A stretch of 64,000 nt of DNA from Ophiostoma sp. CBS 140.51 (GCA_029298735.1 JANSLP010000041.1:62001-126000), one strand, 5' to 3'; positions 51,574-62,876 are shown, counted from the stretch's first letter. A program made the numbers and translations. Notes: generated by a model not told the origin, from the letters alone.

Positions 51574-54258
51574 CTAAAACAGACCATTGAGAGCCTCTCT
51601 GACCTGCGCAGAGTTATCCATGTCCAGCTGGAACCAGTCGTATTCGTCGAGGGAGTGCACGTCTAGTGGAGCAAAGGACATTGACGGGCTCTGGCTGATG
51701 TCGTCAAAGGACTCCAGGGATTCCTGATTGTGCTGTTGTTGCTGTGTCGGCTGTGCCGGGAAGAGATTTGGTGAAAGCGTCGATGCAAGCGTCTCCAAGA
51801 GGCCCTGTTGATGCTGTTGCTGCTGCTGATTTTGCGGTGCCGGCTGTTGTCTTGTGCCGCCTGCCAGAACAGGCCCCGTAGTAGGCGCATTGCCTTGCAT
51901 CACGCGATCAGCGATCGCACGGTTGGCACCCACGGCGACGGCGGTCTCAAGGCCCTGCGCAGACGGCGATCCGCCACTGGTCGAGACGGACGTTTTTAAG
52001 TTGCGGAGACTGTAATGAAGAACAGAATCTTCGAGCGGCTCTTCTAGGTCGCCGGTGGGCCGTTCCGGTGATTCCAGATACTCTTGCTGTTCTGCATCCA
52101 GCTCGCCAGCCGGCGTGATGGGGACAGTTCTGGTGCTGGCTACCTGCGCGTCGTAGAGGCGCAAAATGCGCGCCCACTGTTTGATATGGTTAGCATTCGC
52201 GATGGGTGAAAACATAAAGGGCACACGCCGGATGGTGTGGGTGCCCGCTTACCAATTTATCAAGGACGGCCCAGTACGGCTTCATGAGCTTAAGTAGCTT
52301 GAGGCAGTTGATCATGTTGCCCCATGCCGCACCGCTGCCAGTGCTGCTTTTCGGTAAGACAGAAATCTGGACCGATGCCGCAACGTACATGCAATAGCCG
52401 ACGAACGGGGCAATATGCGCGGGGTCCCACTCGAGTGCCAAGAGGTGTGCACCGAGCTCAGACAGCGACCGCGCACTGCGAAGCGCCACGGCAGCACTCA
52501 TCTGGACAACCTCGCGAGGCATGTCGCGCGCCATCACAAGACCGCTAAAGTGTGGCACCAGCGACGCGCTGAGCACCAGGTAGCACTGGTGGTGCAGCGC
52601 GTGGAGCATGGCGTAGATGGGCTGCTGGTTCACAACAAGCTGGCGGTACAGGTTGCGCTTTGAGTAGGCGAGGTCCGGGTGGAGTTGTGACGCCCAGTTG
52701 GCAATGTCGGTCTGCAGCGAAAAGGCATTGACCCACGCTTCGCGCCGGGGGAAGCTCCGTCGCATGTCAATGTGGTCCCGAATTCGCGCCCTGTGGCATT
52801 CATTACTTCGGTTAATGACCAGAAGAGAAGAGAAGAAAACAAAAGCAGAAAACAAACGGGGAGTCGTTACCAGATCATCATGACTTTCATAATCTCTGCC
52901 ATGATGCTAGGGGTCTGCAACTGTGTATTGTTGTGCCCGTCGCCGTGGTCGGCACCTCGGTTGCCGCCGCTCTGGGCAATGGTGATGGGGGCCGGTGATG
53001 CCGTCTCCGGTTCGTCTGTGCTGCACAAAAAGATATCCTCGCTCACAGGAAGCGGCAGGGTCAGCACCAGCGTGTCAGCCGCGCTGCCGGGTGTGTAGTG
53101 GTCCGAGTTGATGACGTTTGTAACCCACGAGGCCCAAAAGAGCCGCTTGAGCGTTTCGGCGTTGAGGTCGACGGGCTGCGCAGGTCCGAGGCGGTGCGAT
53201 GCACTGCTAGCTGGTATAAGTGTATCCCTGGAATCTACAACCGTAGACCGTACGGCGCGGTAGCCGATGCCTAATCGAAGGACGTGTTAGCGGATGAGCA
53301 AACCGCTAGGTTTGGCGCCTTGCCTTTCCGAAACGTACCAGAGAACATGGTGTTCCGCTTGGAATCGCCTTGAGAAAACCAGTAGAGAGACAGGATCTGG
53401 CACGTCTGGACCATGTACAGCGTCGGCTGGTCGGCCTCCTGCAGCGCCAGCTGGCCGGCCTCCAAGGCCCAGCCCTCGGTGACCCGCCGCACGTCCCCCA
53501 CTTCCCGTGCCAGCGCATGGTGTCGTTTGTCGTGTGGCGGTAGACAGGAAATGAAACTAGACAAGAAAGCCGTCAATTAAAATCAGAACAAAACGAACGA
53601 AAAGGAAAGCCGGCATGTCTGCTTGGTGTCACCCACTGTGCGGCATGGGCATGCATCGCCAGCAGCGTGTGCCTCGGCACAATGCCGCGCGAATCCGCCT
53701 GCTCGAAACTCGGAACATGCACGATCAACGAAGCGTTGAAGGCACAAACCAAGTATGTGTCCTGCAGCATCTTGCGCAGTTGACAGCGCGGTCCAGGAGG
53801 CTGCTGGGTGCAGAGGGATATGCTAGGCGTTTGCGGTGGAGCGGCACTGGCCAGCGGAGGACCATCGGCCGAATTCCAGTCTGTACGGCGCCTCTTCCGC
53901 TGTCCTCTCGTTTGCCCTGGATCAGAAGCACCATCTCGCCGGCTCTCCTTGTCTGTCGTGATCGCTGGTCCGGGAACGTTGTTTGAGTCGAAAGCCGGTG
54001 TCTTCCGGGCTTGCATGCGGCGCGATGCGATCAGCCGCCGATCCGGTGGCTCCGGATACGTGCATGGCAGCCGCAGCCTTGCACATTTGGCACACTCGGG
54101 TTGCTCATGCGAGCATCGGACCTGAGAAAAAAAAGAATGGTAAGACGAGGGATCGGGGACAATTTTTTTATCATGTTTGTATACCTTTGTTTGTTTACCT
54201 TTTGCTCACGGCACCGTTGGCAAGCCGTGACTGCCAGCGTTGCTTGCCCGTCTTCCAT
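51574..54258 (-). CDS. Zn2Cys6 fungal-type transcription factor
   Basis: Six exons: 54199..54258, 53637..54121, 53339..53556, 52871..53270, 52253..52790 and 51574..52176, giving 767 residues; all donors start GT, all acceptors end AG and all phases match. The zinc cluster is perfect, C-x2-C-x6-C-x6-C-x2-C-x6-C, at Cys13, 16, 23, 30, 33 and 40, and intron 1 splits it after Lys20. A basic linker ('GQRKRRRTDW') follows. Residues about 140-560 form the fungal-specific regulatory domain, with 'YMVQTCQILSLYWFSQGD' as its typical helix and 'LKRLFWASW' later. The C-terminal 200 residues contain a Gln-rich run and an acidic, Phe/Leu-containing end, a plausible activation domain. Its position inside the cluster suggests it regulates it. 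Confidence 0.88.
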
Positions 54259-54841
54259 AACGATGCTGCGCGTGATTGTTAATACATGTACAACGTCCGG
54301 AGTAGAATTATGCGAGGTACAGCGAATGCATCACTGGGGTAAGAGGTCAAATGGGGCACGTCCGCCAAACGGCGTATTTATTGTGAGATATCCTCCCTAC
54401 CCCGCACCCGGGAACAGGTTACCATCCAGCTATTACTGCCCGTGGCCTGACCACGTCCCCATGGGGAAAGGACCCATGGGTCCCCCAGGCAAATATATTG
54501 GACAAACCTGGCCTATCTCTCACTCTAGTTTTCTTATTATTTTATTTCCCTGATCTCTTAAGGGCCCTTGAACATGTCTTTGTTGTGGTGTCAAGTGAGA
54601 GGTGAGAGATAAGTTTGTTTCGTGTAAGACTACTTATTTTGACACCATTTTCTTGAACTATACGGTGTCTTCTTGCGACGGTTTTGGCACAAGTGAGAGA
54701 AATAAAGTAAACAAATCATCTACACCGTCGTCCTCTAATATAAATGGACCTGCTACTCAAAGACAACAGCCGCAATGAAACTACAACCGTGCTCGATTCG
54801 GAAATACACCATCCTCCCCAAACAGCATTCTTCATCGTCTC
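54259..54841. other. Promoter region of the regulator gene
   Basis: 583 bp between the regulator ATG and the stop of the transporter gene. It has two GC-rich palindromes, CCCCATGGGG at 54457-54466 and GACCCATGGGTC at 54471-54482, about 200 bp upstream of the regulator start. AT-rich transporter 3' flank follows. Confidence 0.5.
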
Positions 54842-56647
54842 CTAGGCTGGAAGAGCAGTCCCAGTCTTCTCTCCGGCGGTGCTTAAAAACTCGACGTGCT
54901 CCATGCCGGGCTTGGTCTTTCCATTCTCAATGGCAGTGCGTGTATCCACGTCCAGCGGGAACCGACGGGCCACTGCGACGGTGTCAAAGACAGACTTTGA
55001 CTCCGTAAAGATAATATCAATCTCCTCGAGGGTGCAGCCGTTGGTCTCGGGATAGAAAAAGTAAATGGTGAGTGCCGACACGGCGTTTGTCACGGCAAAC
55101 ACGATAAAGTACTTGTTCCCAATCCTGGTAAAGGCGATAGGGCTGACTTCGGCAATCAGGAAACTGTAGAACGGGGTTGGTTTGGTAAGATACAAAGAGA
55201 CAAAGAGCGATGGGGACAGAACACGGGAAAGGAAAACGGACTTGAGTAACCAGCCGACTGCGGTGGCGATGCCGCACACGGGTGTGCGGAGGTCGTCGGG
55301 CGCGACCTCGGCGGCATAGAGGAACGGAATGCCGAGCCATCCAATGGTGAAGAAGAATTTGAAGCTGAAGACGAAGAAGACGGCAGCTTTGAGCGCGGCT
55401 TTATTGGTCGAAGCCGAAGCTGTGCCGGCCAGACACGCCATGGACACGGAACACATGGCGGCGCCGAAGAGCATGAGTTTTCGCCGGCCAAAGCGATCGA
55501 CGGTGAACGAGCAGATAAACGCCGCCAGCGTAATGGAAATGGCAAGGCAGCCGGCGAGGATGTAGGATAGATCGAGGGAGAAATGCAACTCGGCCTGGAA
55601 GATCGTGGTCGTGTAGTACACCACGGCATTCGTGCCATTGGCCTGCAAGAAAAATTGTGCACCGCACGCCAAGCCTATGGCATGGAAAGTCAGTATCGTG
55701 GGGTAAAAAAGGAAGGAAAAAAAAATAGAAAGGAAGCAAGCACTCACAAAGACGGTGGAACACACGACGGCCGCCCATCGTAAACAGAGAGGAAAGCGGG
55801 ACCGTCCGGTTGTTCATCACATGGGAGGCCTGTTGAATGTTGAAGACGGTCTGCTCGACGCTGTCTTCCAGCTCAGTGTCCGTCCAGTCTGCACGCACGC
55901 GCTCGAGAATGGCCTTGGCCTCGGCCTCGCGCTTCTTCTTGATGAGCCAGTGGGGCGACTCGGGCAGGAAGCACATGAGCACGGCGAGAGAAATGGTGAA
56001 AACAAGCGGAAAGGCCAGCGCCACACGCCACGAGGCCGACGAAGTCTTATAAAACTGCATGCCGTACTCGAGCCAGCCGCCCACGGCGCCGCCAAAGCCG
56101 GCAAACATGCCAAAGGCCGACACGTGGGCGCCACGCGACCGGGGCCGCGACAGCTCGGCCTGCCACGCCGACACCGTGGCAATGAGCGCGCCACTGCCGA
56201 GGCCAAGGACAATGCGGGCTACAATGAGCTGCGCAAACGCGTAACTGGACGACATGAGCACGTAGCCAATGCCCTGGACCACGTTGGCGACCAGGATCGT
56301 CTTTTTGCGGCCGAGGACGTCGCCGAGCAGCATGCAGGTCAGGCCACCAATCGCGCCAAACAGCGTGTACAGGGCGACGACGGTGCCTAGTCAGGGTTAA
56401 ACAAACGAACAAAAACGGCGAGACATCACAAGAGGACATGAGGCGACGGACCTTCAATGGTGGATTTGTGCGCCTTTTCTGCGCCGACAGTGGTGATGGA
56501 GTTGATCTGCGGAAACTGCTCGTAAAACGACGGCAGTCTCACGAGGTTGCCCAACGCGGACTGGTTGAAGCCAAAGGTGCTGATGGCCAGGCCGGCCGCA
56601 GCCCAGACGGCCCAGGAGAGCTGTTTTCCTTTAAGCTCCTTCATCAT
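54842..56647 (-). CDS. MFS sugar/quinate-type transporter
   Basis: Four exons: 56452..56647, 55748..56386, 55242..55674 and 54842..55163, giving 529 residues; an alternative Met is one codon downstream. Donors of introns 1 and 3 are both GTCCGT, an uncommon variant, and intron 3 removal restores the conserved 'WLLNFLIAEVSPIAF'. Sugar-porter signatures are visible: 'GDVLGRKK' after helix 2, 'PESPHWLIKKKREAEAKAIL' after helix 6, 'DRFGRRKLML' after helix 8 and 'PETNGCTLEEID' after helix 12. The protein is a twelve-helix plasma-membrane proton symporter; the 'GTNAVVYYTTTIFQ' helix 7 is typical of the hexose/quinate branch. Its divergent promoter with the cupin gene carries a CGG-T-CCG palindrome. 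Confidence 0.88.
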
Positions 56648-57176
56648 GCCGTGCAGGAACAGTGCGTGAATCGTTTCGTGAGAGGAGAGTTTGTTTGAGA
56701 AACCAAATAAATAAATAAAAAAAGCACTTCTAACAGAAAGGCACGTCTGACGGTAATGTCCTGTTCCTTTGTACTCTGCAGGTGAGCGATCGCTTCGTAC
56801 GATGATCTACCCCACGGGGAAGAAAATCCGGGGAAGAAGAACATCGGAGAAGAAGCCATTCGGAGGAGTCGGAGGAGACAAGGGTGGGTGGGTGGAGATA
56901 AGGCTTGTGCGATGCTACTAACACCATTACGTCGGGCCGGTCTGGTTACCACATCGCCATCAACCATCGGTCCGAACATTGTTGCTACACTTGGCTGACT
57001 TGTTTGCATTGCATTCTCTCCAAGCCTCAGTAGGTATACAAAAGTGTCACAATGGACTGCACGTTGCTTGTTTTAGTGCCACCAAGCCACGTATTTTGTT
57101 TTTCTTTTCTTTTCTATTTTCTTCATTTAAAACCCCTTTATTTCCCGCATTTCTTTCTCCGAGTTACTCGCGCGCC
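56648..57176. promoter_or_regulatory. Divergent promoter between transporter and cupin genes
   Basis: 529 bp shared by two divergently transcribed cluster genes. It includes four spaced CGG/CGGA triplets at 56829-56878 and the TCGGTCCGA palindrome at 56967-56975. A CT-rich stretch precedes the cupin ATG. Confidence 0.55.
56967..56975. promoter_or_regulatory. CGG-N1-CCG palindrome, candidate regulator site 1
   Basis: TCGGTCCGA, the same 9-bp palindrome as at 60059-60067. CGG triplets in inverted orientation are the usual recognition unit of Zn2Cys6 proteins. Confidence 0.4.
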
Positions 57177-57740
57177 ATGTCCAGCACACCACCCACGATT
57201 CCGCGCCCCAAGCGCGTAGTTACCGGCCACAACGACAGCGGAAAGGGCATCATCCAGGTCGTCGACCAGGGCCGGTGGACAGAAGTCCAGGGCGGCAAGG
57301 CGCTGTGGAACGTCATGTGGTCGACGACGACGTTTCCCATTAACAGCGCCACGGACGACGCATTACAGCGCGAAGCAGGCAAAAAAGACGACGAAAAGAC
57401 CAAGGTCATGGCGCTGTCGCTGCCCAACGGCACTGTGCTACGCATGGTGGACCGCGCGCCCGGCACGCAGTCGGCCATGCACCGGTCGCAGACGGTCGAC
57501 TATGGCGTGGTTCTGGATGGCGAGATGGAAATGGTCATGGACTCGGGCGAGTCGGTGGTGCTGCACGCCGGCGATGTGTGCATCCAGCGCGGGACGCTGC
57601 ACCAGTGGCGCAACAACACCAACCAGTGGAACCGCATGCTGTTTGTGCTGATGGATGCCGAGCCGCTGACCGTGGGCGGCAAAGTTCTCAAGGGGGAGTC
57701 GGGGTACGAGGGCGTGCAAGGCGTGGGCAGTCGTCTGTAG
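57177..57740 (+). CDS. Small cupin-domain protein of the cluster
   Basis: Single exon, 187 residues from the ATG at 57177 (context CGCCATGTC); the open frame upstream is a chance extension. A single cupin barrel: the first motif around 'MHRSQTVDYGVVLDGEMEM' keeps only one His and no clear His-x-His, and the second is 'GDVCIQRGTLHQWRN', fitting G-(x5)-x-x-G-(x2)-H-(x3)-N. Metal binding is therefore possible but reduced. Such small cupins occur beside aromatic-catabolic or polyketide genes in fungi and are proposed to be isomerases, decarboxylases or dioxygenases; no activity can be assigned. It is transcribed away from the transporter. Confidence 0.78.
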   Translation: MSSTPPTIPRPKRVVTGHNDSGKGIIQVVDQGRWTEVQGGKALWNVMWSTTTFPINSATDDALQREAGKKDDEKTKVMALSLPNGTVLRMVDRAPGTQSAMHRSQTVDYGVVLDGEMEMVMDSGESVVLHAGDVCIQRGTLHQWRNNTNQWNRMLFVLMDAEPLTVGGKVLKGESGYEGVQGVGSRL

Positions 57741-58043
57741 GCAGTATTTGACAAGAGGCTAGAGAGACTAGATACTAATACCATTGCACAGGCATTCTCT
57801 CACATTCGTTCACAAAGTTGTCTAGCATAAATGTCGTGAACAACTACGCTCGGGATGGTTGGAGTCGCCACGATACTCGTTCATCGGGCTTATTCCGTGT
57901 AATAGACTTGAACGGATTCAGCTGCATATTGCAAACATGCTTTGACAAAATAGGGTTGAATGTCACGGTTCATGGAAGATGAAAGACATTATAAAATTGT
58001 ATGCACTAAACTATGCAGTAGATGTTTTGGATACAATAACGAG
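57741..58043. other. Convergent 3' regions of cupin and hydrolase genes
   Basis: About 300 bp, AT-rich, without further features. Confidence 0.5.
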
Positions 58044-59768
58044 TTACTTTGGGATAATGGGGAGCAGGAAGAACGAGTCCTGCCCGGGGCCCGTGTAAAT
58101 GGTGGTCTTGCCAGCATACACATCCGAACCACGGTCTTGTGGATGGTTGTGCAAAAAGGGCCCTGCACCCTTTTCTCTCCAGTTGAGCGATGGATCGGCC
58201 AGGGCACTGGCCCGCTGGAAGTCGTGCCCGCCAATGCGAAGCGTAATGTAGTAGCCAGCCGGCAGCGTGATGCTGGTGGGCCACACCTCAATGTCGAGTT
58301 CGTAAATTTTGTTGGGCTCGAGTGGCTGCCTCTCGTCGTGGCTGTGGTAGGGCCTGTACGGCTTGGTCAGGGCCGCATCCAGTTTGCGATGGGAGGCGCG
58401 CAGCCAGCCCATGGACAGCGGCGTGTGCGGGTCCCAGGCGCCCTGGAATTCGACCTCGGTGCCGTCGGGCGACCAGCCCTGCAGTGTCAAGAAGAGGTCC
58501 GCGTCGGCCGTAGTGGATGACATGAAGAGCTTGACCGCCATGGGGCCAGTGATCTCAGTGGTCACCGGCAGCGGGTCGGAACGGAACACGGCCTCGTCGC
58601 CCATGGCGTCGATTGTAATCGAGCCCTGCTCTTGCTGCGTGGTGGCTGTCGACGCAGTCGCCAGCGCTTGGCTGCTGGCTTGCAGGTGCAGCTTGGTCCA
58701 TTGCGTGTTGGGCAGCGGCCAAGCTGGCTCTCTGCGCACCTCGTCGCCCAGCTCCTTGTCAGGCCGGCGCTCCCGCAGCAGCACGGGCGACTCGTCGAGC
58801 CAGCCGTTGTCGATGCCCTTGAGAAAACAATCGAGGAAGCGTTTTTGTAGTTGCATGGCATGGTCGAGATAAAAGGCCACGTCGTGCCGGCCCGGATGCA
58901 CGGCCAGCCACTTGTGCGTCGAGGCCGCACGACCAAACCCCTCAAAGTTGCCGCGGGCGTGCAGACCAAACCCGGCGAGGTTAGCCGCGCTGAGTAGCGG
59001 CACCGTCACGCGCGACCAGTCCGGCGTGCGCTCCCGGTACCAGTCATCCACGAGTGGGCGGGCCACGGGATGTACGAGGGGCTCGATGCGATTGGCTTTC
59101 AACTCGTCTTCGGACAACACCTCGGGCCCCGTGGCCTTTTGCTGCAGCCACGGGTCGTCAGGTCCGTTGCCGTTGCCGTGCTGGGCAGGGATGACTTGCT
59201 TGGGGTACCACGACTCGAGAAAGGCGTTGGACAGGATGCCGCCGTGGCGGCACTGTTCGCGGTAAAAGTCGGAGCAGCCCTCCCACGGCACAATGGCGGC
59301 CAGATGCGGCGGTTGCAGCGACGCCACAAGCCACTGGTTGATGGCGTAGTACGAGATGCCCAGCAGGCTGACCTTTCCGCTGCACCACGGCTGCACGCCC
59401 GCCCACTCAATGGACTCGTACAGGTCGCGGATCTCGCGTGGTGAGAAGAGGTCGATGACACCGGGACTGCGGCCCGCGCCACGCGAGTCCACACGCACCA
59501 CCGCATAGCCCCATGCCGTCCACGTCTCCGGGTCGGCCGTCTCCCAGGTCATGTTGGACTTGGTCGAGCCCGGCAGAATGTCTGGGTAGCGCTCGAGCAT
59601 CCACTTCCACTGCAGCGCATAGCCCGTCTTGTACTCGACGCCCTTGCCGTACGGGCCCATGTTCATAATCACCGGCGCCGGCGACTGGTCATCGTCCGGT
59701 CGGAAGACATCTGCCTTGAGTGTGAGGCCGTCCGAGACAGTGATGGAGACGTCGCGTTCGACAATCAT
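58044..59768 (-). CDS. CocE/NonD-family hydrolase (peptidase S15-like)
   Basis: Single exon, 574 residues. The N-terminal alpha/beta domain has 'MNMGPYGKGVEY', 'AVVRVDSRGAGRSPG' (a conserved S15 motif) and nucleophile elbow 'GISYYA' with Ser139. The catalytic-His region is 'HPGRHDVAF'. Where cocaine esterase has Gly-x-Trp-Tyr-Asp carrying the acid, this protein has 'SAANLAGFGLHARGNFEGF', the variant without that Asp seen in the NonD-like branch. The C-terminal jelly roll (about 380-574) includes 'ADLFLTLQGWSPDGTEVEF' and a 'GYYITLRIGGHDFQRA' strand. The family hydrolyses esters or amides, sometimes with lactone or polyketide substrates. It converges with the cupin gene and shares its promoter with the acetoacetyl-CoA synthetase gene. 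Confidence 0.85.
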   Translation of the reverse strand: MIVERDVSITVSDGLTLKADVFRPDDDQSPAPVIMNMGPYGKGVEYKTGYALQWKWMLERYPDILPGSTKSNMTWETADPETWTAWGYAVVRVDSRGAGRSPGVIDLFSPREIRDLYESIEWAGVQPWCSGKVSLLGISYYAINQWLVASLQPPHLAAIVPWEGCSDFYREQCRHGGILSNAFLESWYPKQVIPAQHGNGNGPDDPWLQQKATGPEVLSEDELKANRIEPLVHPVARPLVDDWYRERTPDWSRVTVPLLSAANLAGFGLHARGNFEGFGRAASTHKWLAVHPGRHDVAFYLDHAMQLQKRFLDCFLKGIDNGWLDESPVLLRERRPDKELGDEVRREPAWPLPNTQWTKLHLQASSQALATASTATTQQEQGSITIDAMGDEAVFRSDPLPVTTEITGPMAVKLFMSSTTADADLFLTLQGWSPDGTEVEFQGAWDPHTPLSMGWLRASHRKLDAALTKPYRPYHSHDERQPLEPNKIYELDIEVWPTSITLPAGYYITLRIGGHDFQRASALADPSLNWREKGAGPFLHNHPQDRGSDVYAGKTTIYTGPGQDSFFLLPIIPK

Positions 59769-60057
59769 GTTGGTTGTGAGCTTGCGGAAAATAATTAAAT
59801 AGAAAATGGGGGAATGGGGAAAAGGACTGAATAAGCAGAGACAGAAAGCAGTGGGTGGAGCAATGGCCGTGTCAAGATGGAGACGAGAAGCAGGCTGCTG
59901 CTGTTAAAAAGAGCTCTACGGGGTTTACGGACTTTGTCCCCCACGGTCTTCGGCCCAAAGTGAGTTTGAAGTGTGAAGAGTCCGCATGGATGAGGGGGTT
60001 GCCGTCTTTGGGGTAGTACCTCCGTACGGTAAACAAATCCGTTGGGCTAGCATCACC

Positions 60058-60068
60058 ATCGGACCGAT
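60058..60068. promoter_or_regulatory. CGG-N1-CCG palindrome, candidate regulator site 2
   Basis: ATCGGACCGAT, a perfect 11-bp palindrome with the same core as the sites at 56967 and 63665. CCGTACGG (CCG-N2-CGG) lies 29 bp to its left. Confidence 0.4.
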
Positions 60069-60270
60069 CTCCACATTTCTCGAGGTCTTGCGTCTGAATG
60101 ATGAATCGCAAGAGGAACAGAGGCACGACTCCGTAGCTGCAACGCATTGTCGCCGTCTAAGAAGGAGGCGTACGTGAGCAATTACATAAGGCATCATTGT
60201 TTGTGCATGATGGAAAGAAGAGAAATGACTGCCGAAATGGTGAAGAATACACAAGACTCATTTACTCATT

Positions 60271-60316
60271 TTGACATACTTTGACATACTTTGACATATT
60301 TTGACATATTTTGACA
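60271..60316. repeat. 10-bp tandem repeat in the AACS promoter
   Basis: Unit TTGACATACT/TTGACATATT in four full copies plus a partial fifth (TTGACA), ending 51 bp before the AACS ATG. The 10-bp period puts each unit on the same face of the helix. Confidence 0.85.
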
Positions 60317-60367
60317 ACTACTCCCTTCTCAACAGCCACGCAGCATAGCCGGCCCGTCAAAGCAAAC

Positions 60368-62586
60368 ATGTCGAGTCAAACCACGGGACACGAGCTTCCT
60401 CGCAAGCTATGGACACACCCAAGACCAACCGAGACGGCCATGTTCCATTTCATGAAGCAGGCCGAACAGGATGCACAACAGTTGTTTCCAGACTACGACG
60501 CGCTGTACCAGTGGTCGATCCAGCACCCGTCTGCCTTTTGGCGGTCCGTGCTGGCTTTTTTCCCCATCGTCTACTCGGGCACCGTGCCGGACCCCGTGGT
60601 TGACGAGCACGCGCGCATCGACACTGTACCCAAGTGGTTCTCCGGCGTCCAGCTCAACTTTGCCGAGAATATTCTTTTCACGGGCACGGTGTCCGGCGCA
60701 AGATCATGTCCGTGCCCTGGCAAGGAAGACGACAAGATTGCGTGCACCGAGGTCCGCGAAGACACGCCCCACGAGCCTGTGCACATTACGTGGGCTGCGC
60801 TGCGCGAGCGTGTCGGCCGGCTGGAGCAGGCCATGAAGGCGCAGGGCATCCGCAAGGGTGACCGCGTGGCTGTCGTGGGCAGCGTCTGCACCAACACGCT
60901 CGTCGTCTTTCTGGCCACCACTGCGCTGGGTGGCATCTTCTCCAGTAACAGCACCGACCTGGGCCCGGCGGCCATCCTCGACCGTCTCCTACAGATCCAG
61001 CCCAAGCTGCTCTTCGTCGAGGACTATGCCGTGTACAAGGGCACCACCATCGACTTGCGGCCCAAAACAGCTGCGCTCGTCGCTGGCCTGCGGCGTGATC
61101 CCAACTTCCAGGGTGCGGTAGTGTCCCCGCGATTTGCGGAGGCGGCTGACCTATCGGTGGTGCCACTATGCCAAACATGGGACGCGTACGTGGCCAAGGC
61201 GCCCTCGGCATTGCTCGTGTTTGAACCCATGGACTTTGCGGCGCCCATGATCATCCTCTACTCGTCGGGCACCACGGGCCAGGCCAAGTGCATTGTGCAT
61301 TCCGTGGGCGGCATCGTGCTGAGCGGCCACAAGGAATCCACGCTGCATCGCCTCGTCGACCACACCTCGACGCAGCTGCAGTTCACAACCACCAGCTGGA
61401 TGATGTATCTCAGCGCCGTGCAGCTGATGCTCACTGGCGCGCGGCTCGTCATGTACGACGGCCACCCATTCACGCCAGACACAACTTCGCTGCTGCGCCT
61501 GGCCGCTCAAGAACAGGTCACCCACTTGGGCATCTCGCCACGCTATCTACAAACCCTGCAGTCCGGCGGCATCGTGCCCCGCCGCGCGTTCGACCTCGGC
61601 CATCTCCAGGTGGTGACCAGCACGGGCATGGTTCTGTCTGAGGCTTTGTTTGCCTGGTTCTACGACACGGCTTTTCCGCCATCGGTCTTGCTCGCCAACA
61701 TCTCGGGCGGCACCGACATCGTGGCTGCGTTTGGCACCTGCAGCCCGCTCCTTCCCCTCTACATTGGCGGATGCCAGTGCATCTCGCTTGGCATGGCCGT
61801 CGAGGCGTTTGACGCAGACGGCCGGCCGGTGCCGCCGGGCGAGGCCGGCGAGCTCGTGTGCACGAGGCCGTTCCCCACCATGCCCGTGCGGTTTTGGGGC
61901 GACGATAATGGTATAAAGAATACAAAGAAGAACAACAACGTGGGCAGCCGTTACTTTGGCAGCTATTTCGACAAGTTTGCCAACGTGTGGACGCACGGCG
62001 ACTTCATCAGCTTCCACCCACACACGCGGCAAGTCATGATGCTGGGCCGCGCCGACGGCGTCCTCAACCCCAGCGGCGTCCGCTTTGGCAGCGCCGAGAT
62101 CTACAATGTCGTCGACGACGAGTTTGCCGACTGCATCTCCGACAGCATCTGTGTGGGCCAGCGGCGGCCGCACGACACAGACGAGCGCGTCATTTTGTTT
62201 GTGCTAATGCAGCCGGGAAAGCAGTTCAACAGACAGCTCGTTCAGAACATCAAGCAGCGCATCTGGGCACGCTTGTCGCGCCGGCATGTGCCCAGCTTCG
62301 TGTTCCAGACACCAGAGATTCCGGTAAGTCGTGTACCCCCTTTGCCTTGCGGTGTGGACCAAATGGTGGACAAGAAAAGCAATGAAACTCACCCACGGAC
62401 ACACAAAACCAGACAACCCTCAATGGAAAAAAGGTCGAGCTGCCTGTCAAGCACATTGTGTCCGGACGGGATGTCAAGCCATCGAGTTCGCTTGTTAATC
62501 CAGGGTGCCTCGCCTTTTACTATTCATTTGCCCGTGATGACGTGCTGGGAGGGAAGACGGGCGCCGGCCAAATGGCACACCTGTAG
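60368..62586 (+). CDS. Acetoacetyl-CoA synthetase
   Basis: Two exons, 60368..62323 and 62413..62586, 709 residues. The 89-bp intron (GTAAGT donor, CCAG acceptor, phase 0) lies just before the last 57 residues; reading through it gives a wrong tail. The first ATG is at 60368; the frame upstream has no Met. The N-terminal cap region 'WSIQHPSAFWRSVLAFF' is typical of acetyl/acetoacetyl-CoA synthetases, the AMP-binding signature is 'YSSGTTGQAKCIVHSVGG', then 'SGGTDIVAAF' and 'LGRADGVLNPSGVRFG'. Exon 2 restores 'TLNGKKVE' with the catalytic Lys and 'VKHIV'. It activates acetoacetate, or a similar short beta-keto or branched acid, to its CoA ester using ATP in the cytosol. A second CoA enzyme, the thioesterase, lies next to it. 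Confidence 0.92.
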
Positions 62587-62876
62587 CCATGCAGTCCAAG
62601 ATATAAATATCATCACTTACTTTTGCGTTCATGGAAGAGTTTTACATAGGTCGTATCTTGCTTTTGTTTTTGTTTTTCTTCTCCCAATTTTTTTATAAGT
62701 TGCATTGTGTATGCTACGGTCAATATTTGATAAACGACCAAGTCACCATTCATTAAAGTCGTTGATTCGGATCATATGAACACTCGGCAATTTCTTCCGT
62801 ATCGAATGTTCCGCAAACAGGACATGTCGGCACGGCTCGATGTTTCTTATTGGACAATGATATGACTTCATCTCCA
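62587..62876. other. Convergent 3' regions of AACS and thioesterase genes
   Basis: 290 bp of AT-rich spacer; no features. Confidence 0.5.

Larger units (their letters stand above)
59769..60367. promoter_or_regulatory. Divergent promoter between CocE-like and AACS genes
   Basis: 599 bp serving both genes. It holds CCGTACGG at 60022-60029, ATCGGACCGAT at 60058-60068 and a run of 10-bp tandem repeats at 60271-60316. No coding capacity. Confidence 0.6.

Noticed and set aside
60311..60367. Upstream extension of the acetoacetyl-CoA synthetase frame
   Set aside because: It begins with TTG inside the 10-bp repeat array; the first ATG is at 60368 in good context.
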